Source: a virus
IMG/VR virus record: IMGVR_UViG_3300033146_003848
Coordinates: 1 to 64,000 of that record
Direction: 5' to 3' (one strand)
Length of the DNA stretch: 64,000 nt
Shown: positions 23,757 to 31,432 of the stretch, one piece after another
Numbering within the stretch: the first letter of the stretch is position 1
How the letters are laid out: every line of letters begins with the position of its first letter
Position numbers and translations under genes: made by a program
The notes under the pieces: model-generated
What the model saw: only the letters and a program-made list of their open reading frames with translations
Told to the model about the DNA's origin: nothing
The model's database searches: none

Positions 23757-26700
23757 ATGAATAAGACACAAGCAAAAGCATTTTATAATTCATCGATAGG
23801 TCAAATTTCATGGTGGCTAGCATCTCCAAAGCCATCTGATGCGGGAGATACTCACATGTCAGGTGAAAAAAATGATCAAATTGAGGCTATGGGAGATAAA
23901 GCCGAATCTGTAGGTATTATTTGTACTCAACTTTATGACTTAGAGAGAGTTTATAAAGAGTATTTTACAGAATTAGATAAAGAGTTAGAGAGAAGCCAAA
24001 AAGAAAAGGGTGGAAAAACTCATATGAATAGAAAGGCTGGAAAAAGTAATTTTCTTCAGTCATTAAAGCCAATGAGTCCTGAACTTCTAAAACGAAATTT
24101 AAGTAAATATTATTCTAAACAACATGTGGAATTTAAAACTGCCATGAAGAAAAGTGGAGGAAATTATCTTAGAATCGATGATTATCTTCTTAAAGGTCGA
24201 TTCGATAAACTAGAAGAAGTTTATATACTAAAGAATGTATCATTAGATCAAATGAAAGATATGGCAGGTAAATTGAATCAATTCGCATTTCTTTGGGCAG
24301 GCGAAGAAACTATGCGAACATTGAATATAAAAAATGTAGACGGAGAAGGTCCTGAGGATGTTATTGAAAAGGAACTATTAACATTCCATATATATACTGC
24401 GAATCCGAAAAATTTAAAAAATTATGTTTCTGAACGATATTGGAAAGATGTGTTTGGTCAAGAAGAGGTTCAGTCAGATGATAAAAGGATTTCTTCAAAA
24501 AAATCTAAAGTTGAAGATGATTCAGATTTACCTATTAGTGATGACGAATTATATGGAGATTTTGATCCAAGTGATGATAAGCGTGGACAAAAAAGAGGAG
24601 AGTCTGAGGATGATCACCCATATGTGAACGATGATGATTTTTTAGACGCCGATATAGATGATGAGGAAATACTTCCTATCATTCCAGATGATGATGATGA
24701 TGATGATGATGATGAAATAATTCCAGATGAGGATGATGAGGAAATAATTCCTACTACCTCTGAGAGTGTGAATTGGACAAAAAATTCAATAGAATCCACA
24801 TTATCATCTATCATTAATGAAAATGTATCATTATTTGAAGCGAAAAGTTCAGTCGCAACAGATTTTTTTAAATTCATGAAAGGTTTTAAAACCGCAGTTG
24901 AAGATGACTCAATTTCTGAATATAAACTGGAGCATCAGTATGAATTGAAAGATAAACTGAAAACCGCATTGAAAGATGAGGATGTATTTTTAAAGGGAAT
25001 TTCTAATGATGATTTAACCATAAAATTCCTAGAAATTTTAGATGCGATATCTTCTGATAATTTTAAGTGGGAAAGGATTAAACGAGCACCATTGAGTATG
25101 AAAAAGTGGGAATCATTAATTGGTAAATCATCCAAGTCTAAAAAGAAAGATGATGCTGACACTAAACAGAAAAAGGTCTCCAAGTCTAAAAAGAAAGATG
25201 GTGCTGATACTAAAAAGAAAGATGATGCTGATACTAAAAAGAAAAAGGTCTCCAAGTCTAAAAAGAAAGATAATAATATCCCTCAACAGATTTATAATTA
25301 TCTAAAAACTGGTAAATTGGATAATAAGAGAGAGTATAGCATTGGATTCCTAGATGAATTTAATTCAGATGCCTTTTTTGAAAATACTGAATCTGTGGGA
25401 GTCGCTAAACAATTATTTTCGATTAAAAAACTAATCGAAAAATTCAAAAAAACTTTTAAAAAAGATCCATTTAAAATGTATTTATCCGATGTTCCAACAA
25501 AGTTGAGTGAATATGATGAATTTAAGACTAAAATGAACGATACTAAGAAATCTCAAACCACATTAAATGATGAATCAGCAAAAGATTTATTTAAAAAGTG
25601 GGTTATTTTTAAAAATGTTCAAGGTAAAGATGGTAAAGAGATAAGTCGAAGTAATAAAGATAGCATTGAGCAAAAAGTAAAAGGGTTGATTGCTAAGGAT
25701 CGGAAGTTTTCTGAAGGATATTCAGCCAAAACTATTTCATCATTAATTCAAAAACTATTTATTGCAGAAATACTGTATAAAACTATTTATAAAGTTAGCC
25801 CGTTTGAGAAATATAAAAGTGAGATTGAAAGTGCTAATTTCATTAGTGATTGGGAAAAAATATTACGTCAAATTGAAAGTGATACAAATGAGAAAGAAGA
25901 GTTGTTGCCTGATACCATAAAAGATTCCACGAAGGATAAGAAAAAAGAAGAATTGTTGCCAGCCAAAATTCAAACGGAATTACCAGCAATGAAGGATAAT
26001 TTATCCAAATGGTTTTATGATGAAATTCAAAATTATTCTAAAACTCCAAACACAAAAAAATCAGAAAAAGAACGAGAAATTTTAACGAGTTTAGTCCCAT
26101 TCATTCATGCTCGAGATTCATTTTTTGATGGAGTCATGTTAACAGAATCAAAATTGGAGTTAATTCGTCTGATTGAATCTACAATGAAAGAAATGGAATC
26201 GATTTTGAATGAAAAACAACGATTATTATCTAAAGAAATTGAAATTGTGGGTTCATTCCTTGTGAAAATTTTTAAAGCCTCTGATGCGAATTTAATTGAT
26301 TGGAAAAAGATGATATCGCCTCCAAATAAATTAAAGAGTTGGGAAAAATATATCTTAGATGAACCTTTAGATGATGCTCCAATATCTAAAGTCCACGAAT
26401 TCGATGAGGATTTATTTCTAAGATTTCATAGATGGGTTAAAGATGTATCTAAAGATACCATTAATGAATTTATGAGTAATATCAATAAAACATTTGGTAA
26501 AGAATTGCTATTAAATAATCCATTTTTCGATCACTTAGTGTCTACCAAAACGAAAATTGCTGAATTTGAAAAGCAAAAGATAGGACAAATTATTCATCAT
26601 ATATTGTTAGCCAAATTTCATAAAAAAATAGATTGGAAAAAGATGGAAACTCGTATTCCTAGAAAATTACATGAGTGGTCTAATTATATATTTAATGACC

Positions 26701-28286
26701 GATCATCGATAGATGTCAATCCTGACCCAAATTTCTCAAAGATTTTTTATGATTATATGGTTGAATATGAAAAAGTAGTTTCGAAAATAGAAGATCCATC
26801 GAAAATAGATGATAATGTTGAATTAAAAGAATTATTGGACGACATTCTTATTAAGTGTGAAAATGAATATGATAAAAAGAATGATTTTTTTAAAGAGTAT
26901 TTAGGAGAAGGAGTCCATAATGCTATTAGAAAAACCATAAAATCGTTTACTATATTAACTGAAGATGAGTCTAATCCACAAATTGAAACTGAGTCCGAAT
27001 CACAAGACGAAACATTACAGGAAGTGATGCGAAAGGATGTTTTAATATTATCATCACATAATAAAACTAAAAATATCGATTGGGAAAATATAAATGGTCC
27101 ATTACCAACATTGAAGAGTTGGTTTGAATATGTGATTGAGGATGAATCTGAAGAAGTTGATGCTCCAAATTTCCCAAAGGTTTTTTATGATTATATGGTT
27201 GAATATGAAAAAGTAGTTTCGAAAATAGAAGATCCATCGAAAATAGATGATAATGCTGAATTAAAAGAATTATTGGATGTCATTCTTATTAAGTGTGATA
27301 TTGAATATGATAAAAAGAATGATTTTTTTAAAGAGTATTTAGGAGAAGGAGTCCATAATGCTATTAGAAAAACTATAGAGTCTTTGATGTTATTAACTGA
27401 AGATGAGTCTGATCCACAAACTGAATATGATAATTTAAAATCAGAAATGCGAAAGGATGTTTTAACGTTATCAATACATAATAAAACTAAAAATATCGAT
27501 TGGGAAAATATAAATGGTCCATTACCAACATTGAAGAGTTGGTTTGAATATGTGATTGAGAATGAATCTGAAGAAGTTGATGATATCGATCTTCCGTTAG
27601 TTTTTTATACTCATATGATGGAATATAAAAATATTAAGGATACATTTACAGATGAATTTAACGATGCATTTAAAGATGAATCTGGAAAAAAGATAGATGT
27701 GAGAACTTATCAAACAAAAGAAATGAAAGATGTGCTAACGAAAATTCTTAAAATTTGTATTATTCAATGGGGGGTTAAGAATGAATTTTTTGATGGATAC
27801 CTTCCTGATATAAAAGAGGAACTCCAACAGACACTACGAGATATTAAATTGTTGCTTCAAGAAAAAGATTCACGAAAAACAAAATCGAATCAGAAAAGAT
27901 TTGAGAAAAAAATGACTGATGCAGTGAAGAAGATTTTCAATTTCAATAAAATAGGAGCAATAGATTGGGATAAAGTTCCATCTGAAACTCCACCTCAAAC
28001 ATTAAATGAATGGTTCAATTTTGTGATTGAATCTGATAATACTGAAGAGCCAGACGATAAAGATTCTACTGACGATACTTCTGAAGAACCAACTATTGAA
28101 TTGGTGTTTGGAATATTGAATGATACTGAGTTTTTAAATTCAATAGGGTTTTATGTCGATAAACTTAAAAATATTGATATCACATTATTTAAAATCCCAG
28201 AGTTTGAGAATGCGGCGTCTAAAAAGAAAATTAAGACTGCATATAATAAAATTGCGAAATGGACTAAATGGATATTATTTATCTAA
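23757..28286 (+). CDS. Giant repeat protein of unknown function, 1509 aa
   Basis: The largest gene in the window. Residues 1-240 form a helical N-terminal domain. Residues 240-340 are a disordered acidic linker with a run of nine Asp (about 311-319). From about 360 to 1430 there are roughly eight degenerate helical units of 95-146 residues, most ending in (I/W)-D-W-x-K/E-x-[IM] ... P-x-x-[LM]-x-x-W-x-x-[YF]-[IV]; the sixth and seventh copies are nearly identical at the DNA level (period about 420-438 bp). After the first unit lies a Lys-rich repeat (KSKKKDDADTKK, about 458-508). No enzyme motif, membrane segment or signal peptide. It could be a virion-associated or DNA-associated scaffold. 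Not recognised. Confidence 0.85.
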   Translation: MNKTQAKAFYNSSIGQISWWLASPKPSDAGDTHMSGEKNDQIEAMGDKAESVGIICTQLYDLERVYKEYFTELDKELERSQKEKGGKTHMNRKAGKSNFLQSLKPMSPELLKRNLSKYYSKQHVEFKTAMKKSGGNYLRIDDYLLKGRFDKLEEVYILKNVSLDQMKDMAGKLNQFAFLWAGEETMRTLNIKNVDGEGPEDVIEKELLTFHIYTANPKNLKNYVSERYWKDVFGQEEVQSDDKRISSKKSKVEDDSDLPISDDELYGDFDPSDDKRGQKRGESEDDHPYVNDDDFLDADIDDEEILPIIPDDDDDDDDDEIIPDEDDEEIIPTTSESVNWTKNSIESTLSSIINENVSLFEAKSSVATDFFKFMKGFKTAVEDDSISEYKLEHQYELKDKLKTALKDEDVFLKGISNDDLTIKFLEILDAISSDNFKWERIKRAPLSMKKWESLIGKSSKSKKKDDADTKQKKVSKSKKKDGADTKKKDDADTKKKKVSKSKKKDNNIPQQIYNYLKTGKLDNKREYSIGFLDEFNSDAFFENTESVGVAKQLFSIKKLIEKFKKTFKKDPFKMYLSDVPTKLSEYDEFKTKMNDTKKSQTTLNDESAKDLFKKWVIFKNVQGKDGKEISRSNKDSIEQKVKGLIAKDRKFSEGYSAKTISSLIQKLFIAEILYKTIYKVSPFEKYKSEIESANFISDWEKILRQIESDTNEKEELLPDTIKDSTKDKKKEELLPAKIQTELPAMKDNLSKWFYDEIQNYSKTPNTKKSEKEREILTSLVPFIHARDSFFDGVMLTESKLELIRLIESTMKEMESILNEKQRLLSKEIEIVGSFLVKIFKASDANLIDWKKMISPPNKLKSWEKYILDEPLDDAPISKVHEFDEDLFLRFHRWVKDVSKDTINEFMSNINKTFGKELLLNNPFFDHLVSTKTKIAEFEKQKIGQIIHHILLAKFHKKIDWKKMETRIPRKLHEWSNYIFNDRSSIDVNPDPNFSKIFYDYMVEYEKVVSKIEDPSKIDDNVELKELLDDILIKCENEYDKKNDFFKEYLGEGVHNAIRKTIKSFTILTEDESNPQIETESESQDETLQEVMRKDVLILSSHNKTKNIDWENINGPLPTLKSWFEYVIEDESEEVDAPNFPKVFYDYMVEYEKVVSKIEDPSKIDDNAELKELLDVILIKCDIEYDKKNDFFKEYLGEGVHNAIRKTIESLMLLTEDESDPQTEYDNLKSEMRKDVLTLSIHNKTKNIDWENINGPLPTLKSWFEYVIENESEEVDDIDLPLVFYTHMMEYKNIKDTFTDEFNDAFKDESGKKIDVRTYQTKEMKDVLTKILKICIIQWGVKNEFFDGYLPDIKEELQQTLRDIKLLLQEKDSRKTKSNQKRFEKKMTDAVKKIFNFNKIGAIDWDKVPSETPPQTLNEWFNFVIESDNTEEPDDKDSTDDTSEEPTIELVFGILNDTEFLNSIGFYVDKLKNIDITLFKIPEFENAASKKKIKTAYNKIAKWTKWILFI
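24687..24713 (+). repeat. (GAT)9 trinucleotide run
   Basis: Nine GAT codons encode the Asp run in the acidic linker of the giant repeat protein. Such a run can change length by slippage. Confidence 0.9.
25131..25270 (+). repeat. Lys/Asp codon repeats in the giant protein
   Basis: The unit encoding SKSKKKD(D/G)ADTK occurs about three times (start points near 25133, 25181 and 25253), with a shorter KKDDADTKK unit duplicated between them. It encodes a highly basic linker. Confidence 0.8.
26743..27582 (+). repeat. Large tandem duplication within the giant protein gene
   Basis: Copy 1 (about 26743-27162) and copy 2 (about 27181-27582) are nearly identical over long stretches, for example FFYDYMVEYEKVV, KNDFFKEYLGEGVHNAIRKT and KNIDWENINGPLPTLKSW. 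The offset is 438 bp at the left end and 420 bp at the right, because copy 1 has an extra 18 bp near 27000. This is a recent duplication of one protein repeat unit. Confidence 0.9.
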
Positions 28287-28318
28287 GGGCATTTTTTATC
28301 TCACATTTATTAAATTCA

Positions 28319-28327
28319 TGATATATT
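28319..28327 (+). promoter_or_regulatory. Extended -10 promoter, TGATATATT
   Basis: TGATATATT about 34 bp before the ATG at 28361; the -35 position (TCTCAC) is poor. Confidence 0.45.
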
Positions 28328-28360
28328 ACATTAACTATTTATTAAATGTGAGAGGAAATT

Positions 28361-28786
28361 ATGAATATTAAATTTTATAATAGTGTTCTTCACGATCTGT
28401 TAGATGTGGATGAATTCTTAGACGAAATGATTAAGTTCGATTTATTAAACGAGAAAGGTAATAATTACGGCGATGATGTGAGTGATTTATGTAGAAATGC
28501 TGTAACTTGGAAAATGATGAAATTGATGTCAACAGAAATTTTTCATAAATGTGATGTTAAGGTCATAGAGGGAAAATTTAGAAATAATAATCATTGTTGG
28601 CTTCAAGTCGATGACGTATTTGTAGATTTAACTTTGGCTCAATTTTTAGATGGATGTCCTAAGTTATCTGTAACTGATGTTGATGAAGTTTCTCACCAAG
28701 ATTTATATTTGGCAGAAGAAAGATATGATGTGACGGAATGGCTACTACATGAAATTACTGATTCTGAATTTACTATAGATTTTTGA
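28361..28786 (+). CDS. Transglutaminase-like (papain-fold) protein
   Basis: 141 residues. Cys 44 in D-L-C-R-N-A-V at the start of a helix, His 78 in N-N-H-C-W-L-Q-V and Asp 89 in V-F-V-D-L-T-L-A-Q-F form the Cys-His-Asp order of transglutaminase-like cysteine enzymes; the D-L-T-x-x-Q-F signature after the His is common in small bacterial and phage members. It might be a protease, an amidase or an acyl-transferring enzyme acting on host proteins. The substrate is unknown. It has its own promoter. Confidence 0.55.
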   Translation: MNIKFYNSVLHDLLDVDEFLDEMIKFDLLNEKGNNYGDDVSDLCRNAVTWKMMKLMSTEIFHKCDVKVIEGKFRNNNHCWLQVDDVFVDLTLAQFLDGCPKLSVTDVDEVSHQDLYLAEERYDVTEWLLHEITDSEFTIDF

Positions 28787-28790
28787 AAAT

Positions 28791-28798
28791 GATAAATA
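28791..28798 (+). promoter_or_regulatory. Late-type promoter box GATAAATA
   Basis: GATAAATA, followed by TTATTAATTATA at 28807-28818 and a GTGAGG site before the lipoprotein gene at 28836. Shares the downstream dodecamer with 3982 and 34383. Confidence 0.5.
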
Positions 28799-28835
28799 TG
28801 TATGCTTTATTAATTATAATTGTGAGGGAAAACAA

Positions 28836-29117
28836 ATGAAAACAATTACATTGATAGCGATTCTCGCTATGCTTTTTATTTTTGGATGCAAATCATCCGA
28901 GAAAACATCTAGTCCAACTATTGAGACAATTGACACATCCATTTTAGTCGATGTTAATTCTCATATTATCTCAGATGAATTAAAATCAATTGATAATGAA
29001 ATGGTGACTGAGAATGTTGATTTTGTAGATGATGATGCTGAGAAGTCAGATATTATCATTGACATTGATAATATTGATATGATAACTCCTGATGGGGTTA
29101 ATATATTAAAGGATTAG
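28836..29117 (+). CDS. Putative small lipoprotein, acidic
   Basis: 93 residues. MKT, then a hydrophobic stretch (LIAILAMLFIF) ending in G-C-K-S-S: a signal peptidase II-type lipobox, with an unusual Phe at -2. The mature part is very acidic and Asp-rich, ending ...DGVNILKD. It would be anchored to the membrane from outside. A superinfection exclusion or lysis role is possible but not shown. Late-type box upstream, terminator downstream. Confidence 0.6.
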   Translation: MKTITLIAILAMLFIFGCKSSEKTSSPTIETIDTSILVDVNSHIISDELKSIDNEMVTENVDFVDDDAEKSDIIIDIDNIDMITPDGVNILKD

Positions 29118-29130
29118 TATTTCTTGAATA

Positions 29131-29158
29131 GCGTGAAGTTCATCGACTTCACGCTTTT
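29131..29158 (+). terminator. Intrinsic terminator
   Basis: GCGTGAAGT (29131-29139), 6-nt loop, ACTTCACGC (29146-29154), then TTTT. A classic 9-bp stem with T-tail, ending the lipoprotein transcript. Confidence 0.85.
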
Positions 29159-29198
29159 ATAAAAAAGGACAAAATAAGTATCATATTTTATATAAAAA

Positions 29199-29207
29199 TG
29201 ATATATT
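29199..29207 (+). promoter_or_regulatory. Extended -10 promoter, TGATATATT
   Basis: TGATATATT, 39 bp before the HU gene, with only a weak -35 (TATCAT). Confidence 0.45.
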
Positions 29208-29245
29208 ACTATGTGTTTGATTAATTTAACTGACCGGAGAAAAAA

Positions 29246-29509
29246 ATGACTAAAAAAGAATTTATTGAGAAGTTGACTGCTAGTTTTGAAAATGCTACTG
29301 AAATTTATGATTCAGTAATGGAAATCATTACTGAAAGTTTGAAAAATGAAGAAGAAGTAGTTCTTCATGGAATTGGAAAACTTAAACCTAGTTTCAGTAA
29401 AGCAAGAAAGGGTAGAAATCCACAAACTGGCGAAGAAATGGATATTTCTGCAAAAAAAGGAGTTAAATTCACTGCATCTAAAAAAATTAAAGATGTACTG
29501 AATGGCTAA
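29246..29509 (+). CDS. HU/IHF-family DNA-binding protein
   Basis: 87 residues, the usual length. N-terminal M-T-K-K-E-F-I-E-K-L helix, G-I-G-K-L (HU: GFGxF), R-K-G-R-N-P-Q-T-G-E-E-M arm with the intercalating Pro and the I-x-A-x-x-x-V-K-F-x-A-S-K motif. Complete. It binds and bends DNA and probably helps package or organise phage DNA or alter host nucleoid. Followed directly by a terminator, so likely monocistronic. Confidence 0.93.
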   Translation: MTKKEFIEKLTASFENATEIYDSVMEIITESLKNEEEVVLHGIGKLKPSFSKARKGRNPQTGEEMDISAKKGVKFTASKKIKDVLNG

Positions 29510-29520
29510 TTAGTTCTAAT

Positions 29521-29556
29521 CTCAGATTCTACATCATGTGGAATCTGAGAAATTTT
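29521..29556 (+). terminator. Intrinsic terminator after the HU gene
   Basis: CTCAGATTC and GAATCTGAG (9 bp, extended by a G-U and two more pairs towards the ATCAT loop), then AAATTTTA. It lies 11 bp after the HU stop. Confidence 0.75.
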
Positions 29557-29577
29557 AATAATATGGACACATATTAT

Positions 29578-29606
29578 TTGACAATTCCAATTTAATGTGA
29601 TATATT
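29578..29606 (+). promoter_or_regulatory. Early/middle promoter, TTGACA-N17-TATATT
   Basis: TTGACA 29578-29583, 17-bp spacer ending in TGA, TATATT 29601-29606. Near-perfect. The 184-bp leader up to the thioredoxin start holds no clear gene. Confidence 0.85.
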
Positions 29607-29789
29607 GATTATGATAATTGAGTATCTTCTGTTGAAGAAATCTCATTTATTTGCTTTTTAATAATTGCGAATTAGTTCATTTAGTAATGTGCTAAAAAAG
29701 AGACGTTTTAATTGACGAAGTGGAATTAGTCGGACACGATGAAGTTAGATTCATACTCAGTCCCGATTTTTATTTTTAAGGAGAAAACA

Positions 29790-30125
29790 ATGAAAAGGTT
29801 GACCAAAAAATCATTTAGTGAATTGGTATTTGATGTATCAACGGAAAAGTTTAAAGGTAAAAGACCAACTGTGGTGAAGTTTTATTATGATAACTGTGCA
29901 TCTTGCGACATTATGAGTCCGATATTTGAAAAATTAGCATTAGAAAATGAAAATGTCGATTTCTATCAAATGAAAGCCGGCTCAGATTTAGATGTTAGTG
30001 ATTATTTTAAAATAGATGAGTTGCCGGGATTTTTAATAATTACCGCAAAGTCTCATATCACATTTAAAGGTCAAATGCCTAAAATAGTTTTTCAAAAGCG
30101 AATTGATGCTTTTTTAGGAGAATAA
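29790..30125 (+). CDS. Thioredoxin-like protein
   Basis: I choose ATG 29790 after AAGGAG; a longer frame to 29739 lacks a site. 111 residues. Active site C-A-S-C (36-39) after F-Y-Y-D-N, and the cis-Pro in E-L-P-G-F (about 76). Standard thioredoxin fold length; the usual W-C-G-P-C is replaced. It could serve as a reductant for a phage reductase or modulate host enzymes. No signal peptide, so cytoplasmic. Confidence 0.85.
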   Translation: MKRLTKKSFSELVFDVSTEKFKGKRPTVVKFYYDNCASCDIMSPIFEKLALENENVDFYQMKAGSDLDVSDYFKIDELPGFLIITAKSHITFKGQMPKIVFQKRIDAFLGE

Positions 30126-30127
30126 TT

Positions 30128-30313
30128 ATGAGCGAAATGACTGTTGTAGATTTTTTACACAATTCTTATTCTCCACCTCTATGTAAGCATTGTGCTTATT
30201 TTAGAAATGGAATAGAAATGTTATTTGAGCGATCTGAGGAATATGGTAAATTAATTGAAAATTTAAATGAGAAAGATAATTTAAATAAGAATGATGTTGA
30301 CTCTACAAAATGA
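30128..30313 (+). CDS. Small Cys-containing protein, 61 aa
   Basis: Starts 2 bp after the thioredoxin stop with GGAG. Has L-C-K-H-C-A-Y-F near residue 18 (a C-x2-C), then an acidic, Asn-rich helical tail. It recalls the short CRYC-containing protein at 58839. It may be a metal-binding or thioredoxin substrate protein. Its stop overlaps the start of the next frame. Confidence 0.65.
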   Translation: MSEMTVVDFLHNSYSPPLCKHCAYFRNGIEMLFERSEEYGKLIENLNEKDNLNKNDVDSTK

Positions 30314-30506
30314 TGACCGAGTTAGTCGATTGTGAGAAGTTTGGTATAAATCTCACTACGAATCTTGGCATTTTCATGAACACATCCATTCAACTAAAAT
30401 TGATTTTAATCCATTGATATATAATGTGCACACCTATAATAATAATATTCAGCCTCTGGAATGTTCCGAATTGGAGCAAATTATGAATCATCAAAAAGAA
30501 TTATAA
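30310..30506 (+). pseudogene. Short gene needing a -1 frameshift
   Basis: ATG 30310 overlaps the previous stop (ATGATGA). The first nine codons (MMTELVDCE) run into an early stop in that frame, but the -1 frame from 30336 continues for 56 codons (EVWYKSHYESWHF... to MNHQKEL) to TAA 30504-30506 with phage-like amino-acid content. Together they would give 65 residues. No classical slippery heptamer is seen. Either a one-base indel, sequence error, or a real frameshift. Confidence 0.5.
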
Positions 30507-30535
30507 TTGACATCTGCTTTTTTTTATGTTATTAT
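30507..30535 (+). promoter_or_regulatory. Early/middle promoter, TTGACA-N17-TATTAT
   Basis: TTGACA 30507-30512, 17-bp T-rich spacer ending in TGT (extended -10 TG), TATTAT 30530-30535. Located 52 bp before the GNAT gene. Confidence 0.8.
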
Positions 30536-30586
30536 GAACTTGTAACTCGATAAAATGTTCGTAACGATTAATAAGAGGAGATATTT

Positions 30587-31432
30587 ATGGGATATAAAAG
30601 CATATCGAATTTATTTGAAATAAAAGATTCGTTCTATAACTACATGAATGATGACTCAGAGAATATTGATGATATGATTCGTGATGAAAATTTGAAAATC
30701 AAAAATAAGAAATCTAAGTGTATTGCTTTTAAAGATAACTTTTTAGTTGGAGAATTTGTATGTGATGATTCAGAGTTCCGTGTTTTATATTATTATGATG
30801 CTGATCCAATGGAGTTTGTCGATTTAGTAGAAGATTTTTCAAAAGATCTTCACAAAGACGATGTTTCATTTAGTATTAGTGTATTCGAAAAACCATTACT
30901 TACTAAAATGCTTCAAACAAAATTAGATAGACATAAACGATATAGTATGACTTTAAATTTAAACGATTCAATCATAAAATCTAAAAATTTTGATCAACAA
31001 TATGATTCAATGCTATTTGACAAATCAATAGATGATAAGTATCAACAATTGGTTTTAGATTCATATGCAGACACGATTGATTCGTTGATTTATCCACAAT
31101 TGTTAACGCCAACAACGAGAAAAAGTTCTCACGAGGAAGATATGCTGAGTCCTCAACTATTTCATGATGGAACTTTGATTGGCAGCGTTAGAGTTTCTCT
31201 AGGCGACAAATGTATTTGGTTAAGTAATATTTCAGTAGATCCGAAATATCACAATCGAGGCATTGGACGTAGTTTAATTGAAGAGGTGAAGCGTTTAGCA
31301 AATGCTAACCAACATAGCAAAATAGTATTAACTGTTACTGAAGCAAATACTAATGCATATACTTTATACCAAAATATGGGATTCATTGTGAGAGATGAAT
31401 TTTTTGTTTTTAGAATGGAGATTAAAAAATGA
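30587..31432 (+). CDS. GNAT-family N-acetyltransferase, two-domain
   Basis: 281 residues. The C-terminal part (about 195-280) has the acetyl-CoA motif V-D-P-K-Y-H-N-R-G-I-G-R-S-L (Q/R-x-x-G-x-G/A) followed by N-T-N-A-Y-T-L-Y-Q-N-M-G-F, a complete GNAT signature. The N-terminal 180 residues are acidic and not recognised; they may be a degenerate second GNAT domain. Substrate unknown. Stop overlaps the next start (ATGA). Confidence 0.8.
   Translation: MGYKSISNLFEIKDSFYNYMNDDSENIDDMIRDENLKIKNKKSKCIAFKDNFLVGEFVCDDSEFRVLYYYDADPMEFVDLVEDFSKDLHKDDVSFSISVFEKPLLTKMLQTKLDRHKRYSMTLNLNDSIIKSKNFDQQYDSMLFDKSIDDKYQQLVLDSYADTIDSLIYPQLLTPTTRKSSHEEDMLSPQLFHDGTLIGSVRVSLGDKCIWLSNISVDPKYHNRGIGRSLIEEVKRLANANQHSKIVLTVTEANTNAYTLYQNMGFIVRDEFFVFRMEIKK

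Noticed and set aside
24614-24877. Minus-strand Ser-rich frame opposite the Asp run
   Set aside because: It is the antisense of GAT codons (ATC/TCA) and has no start site.
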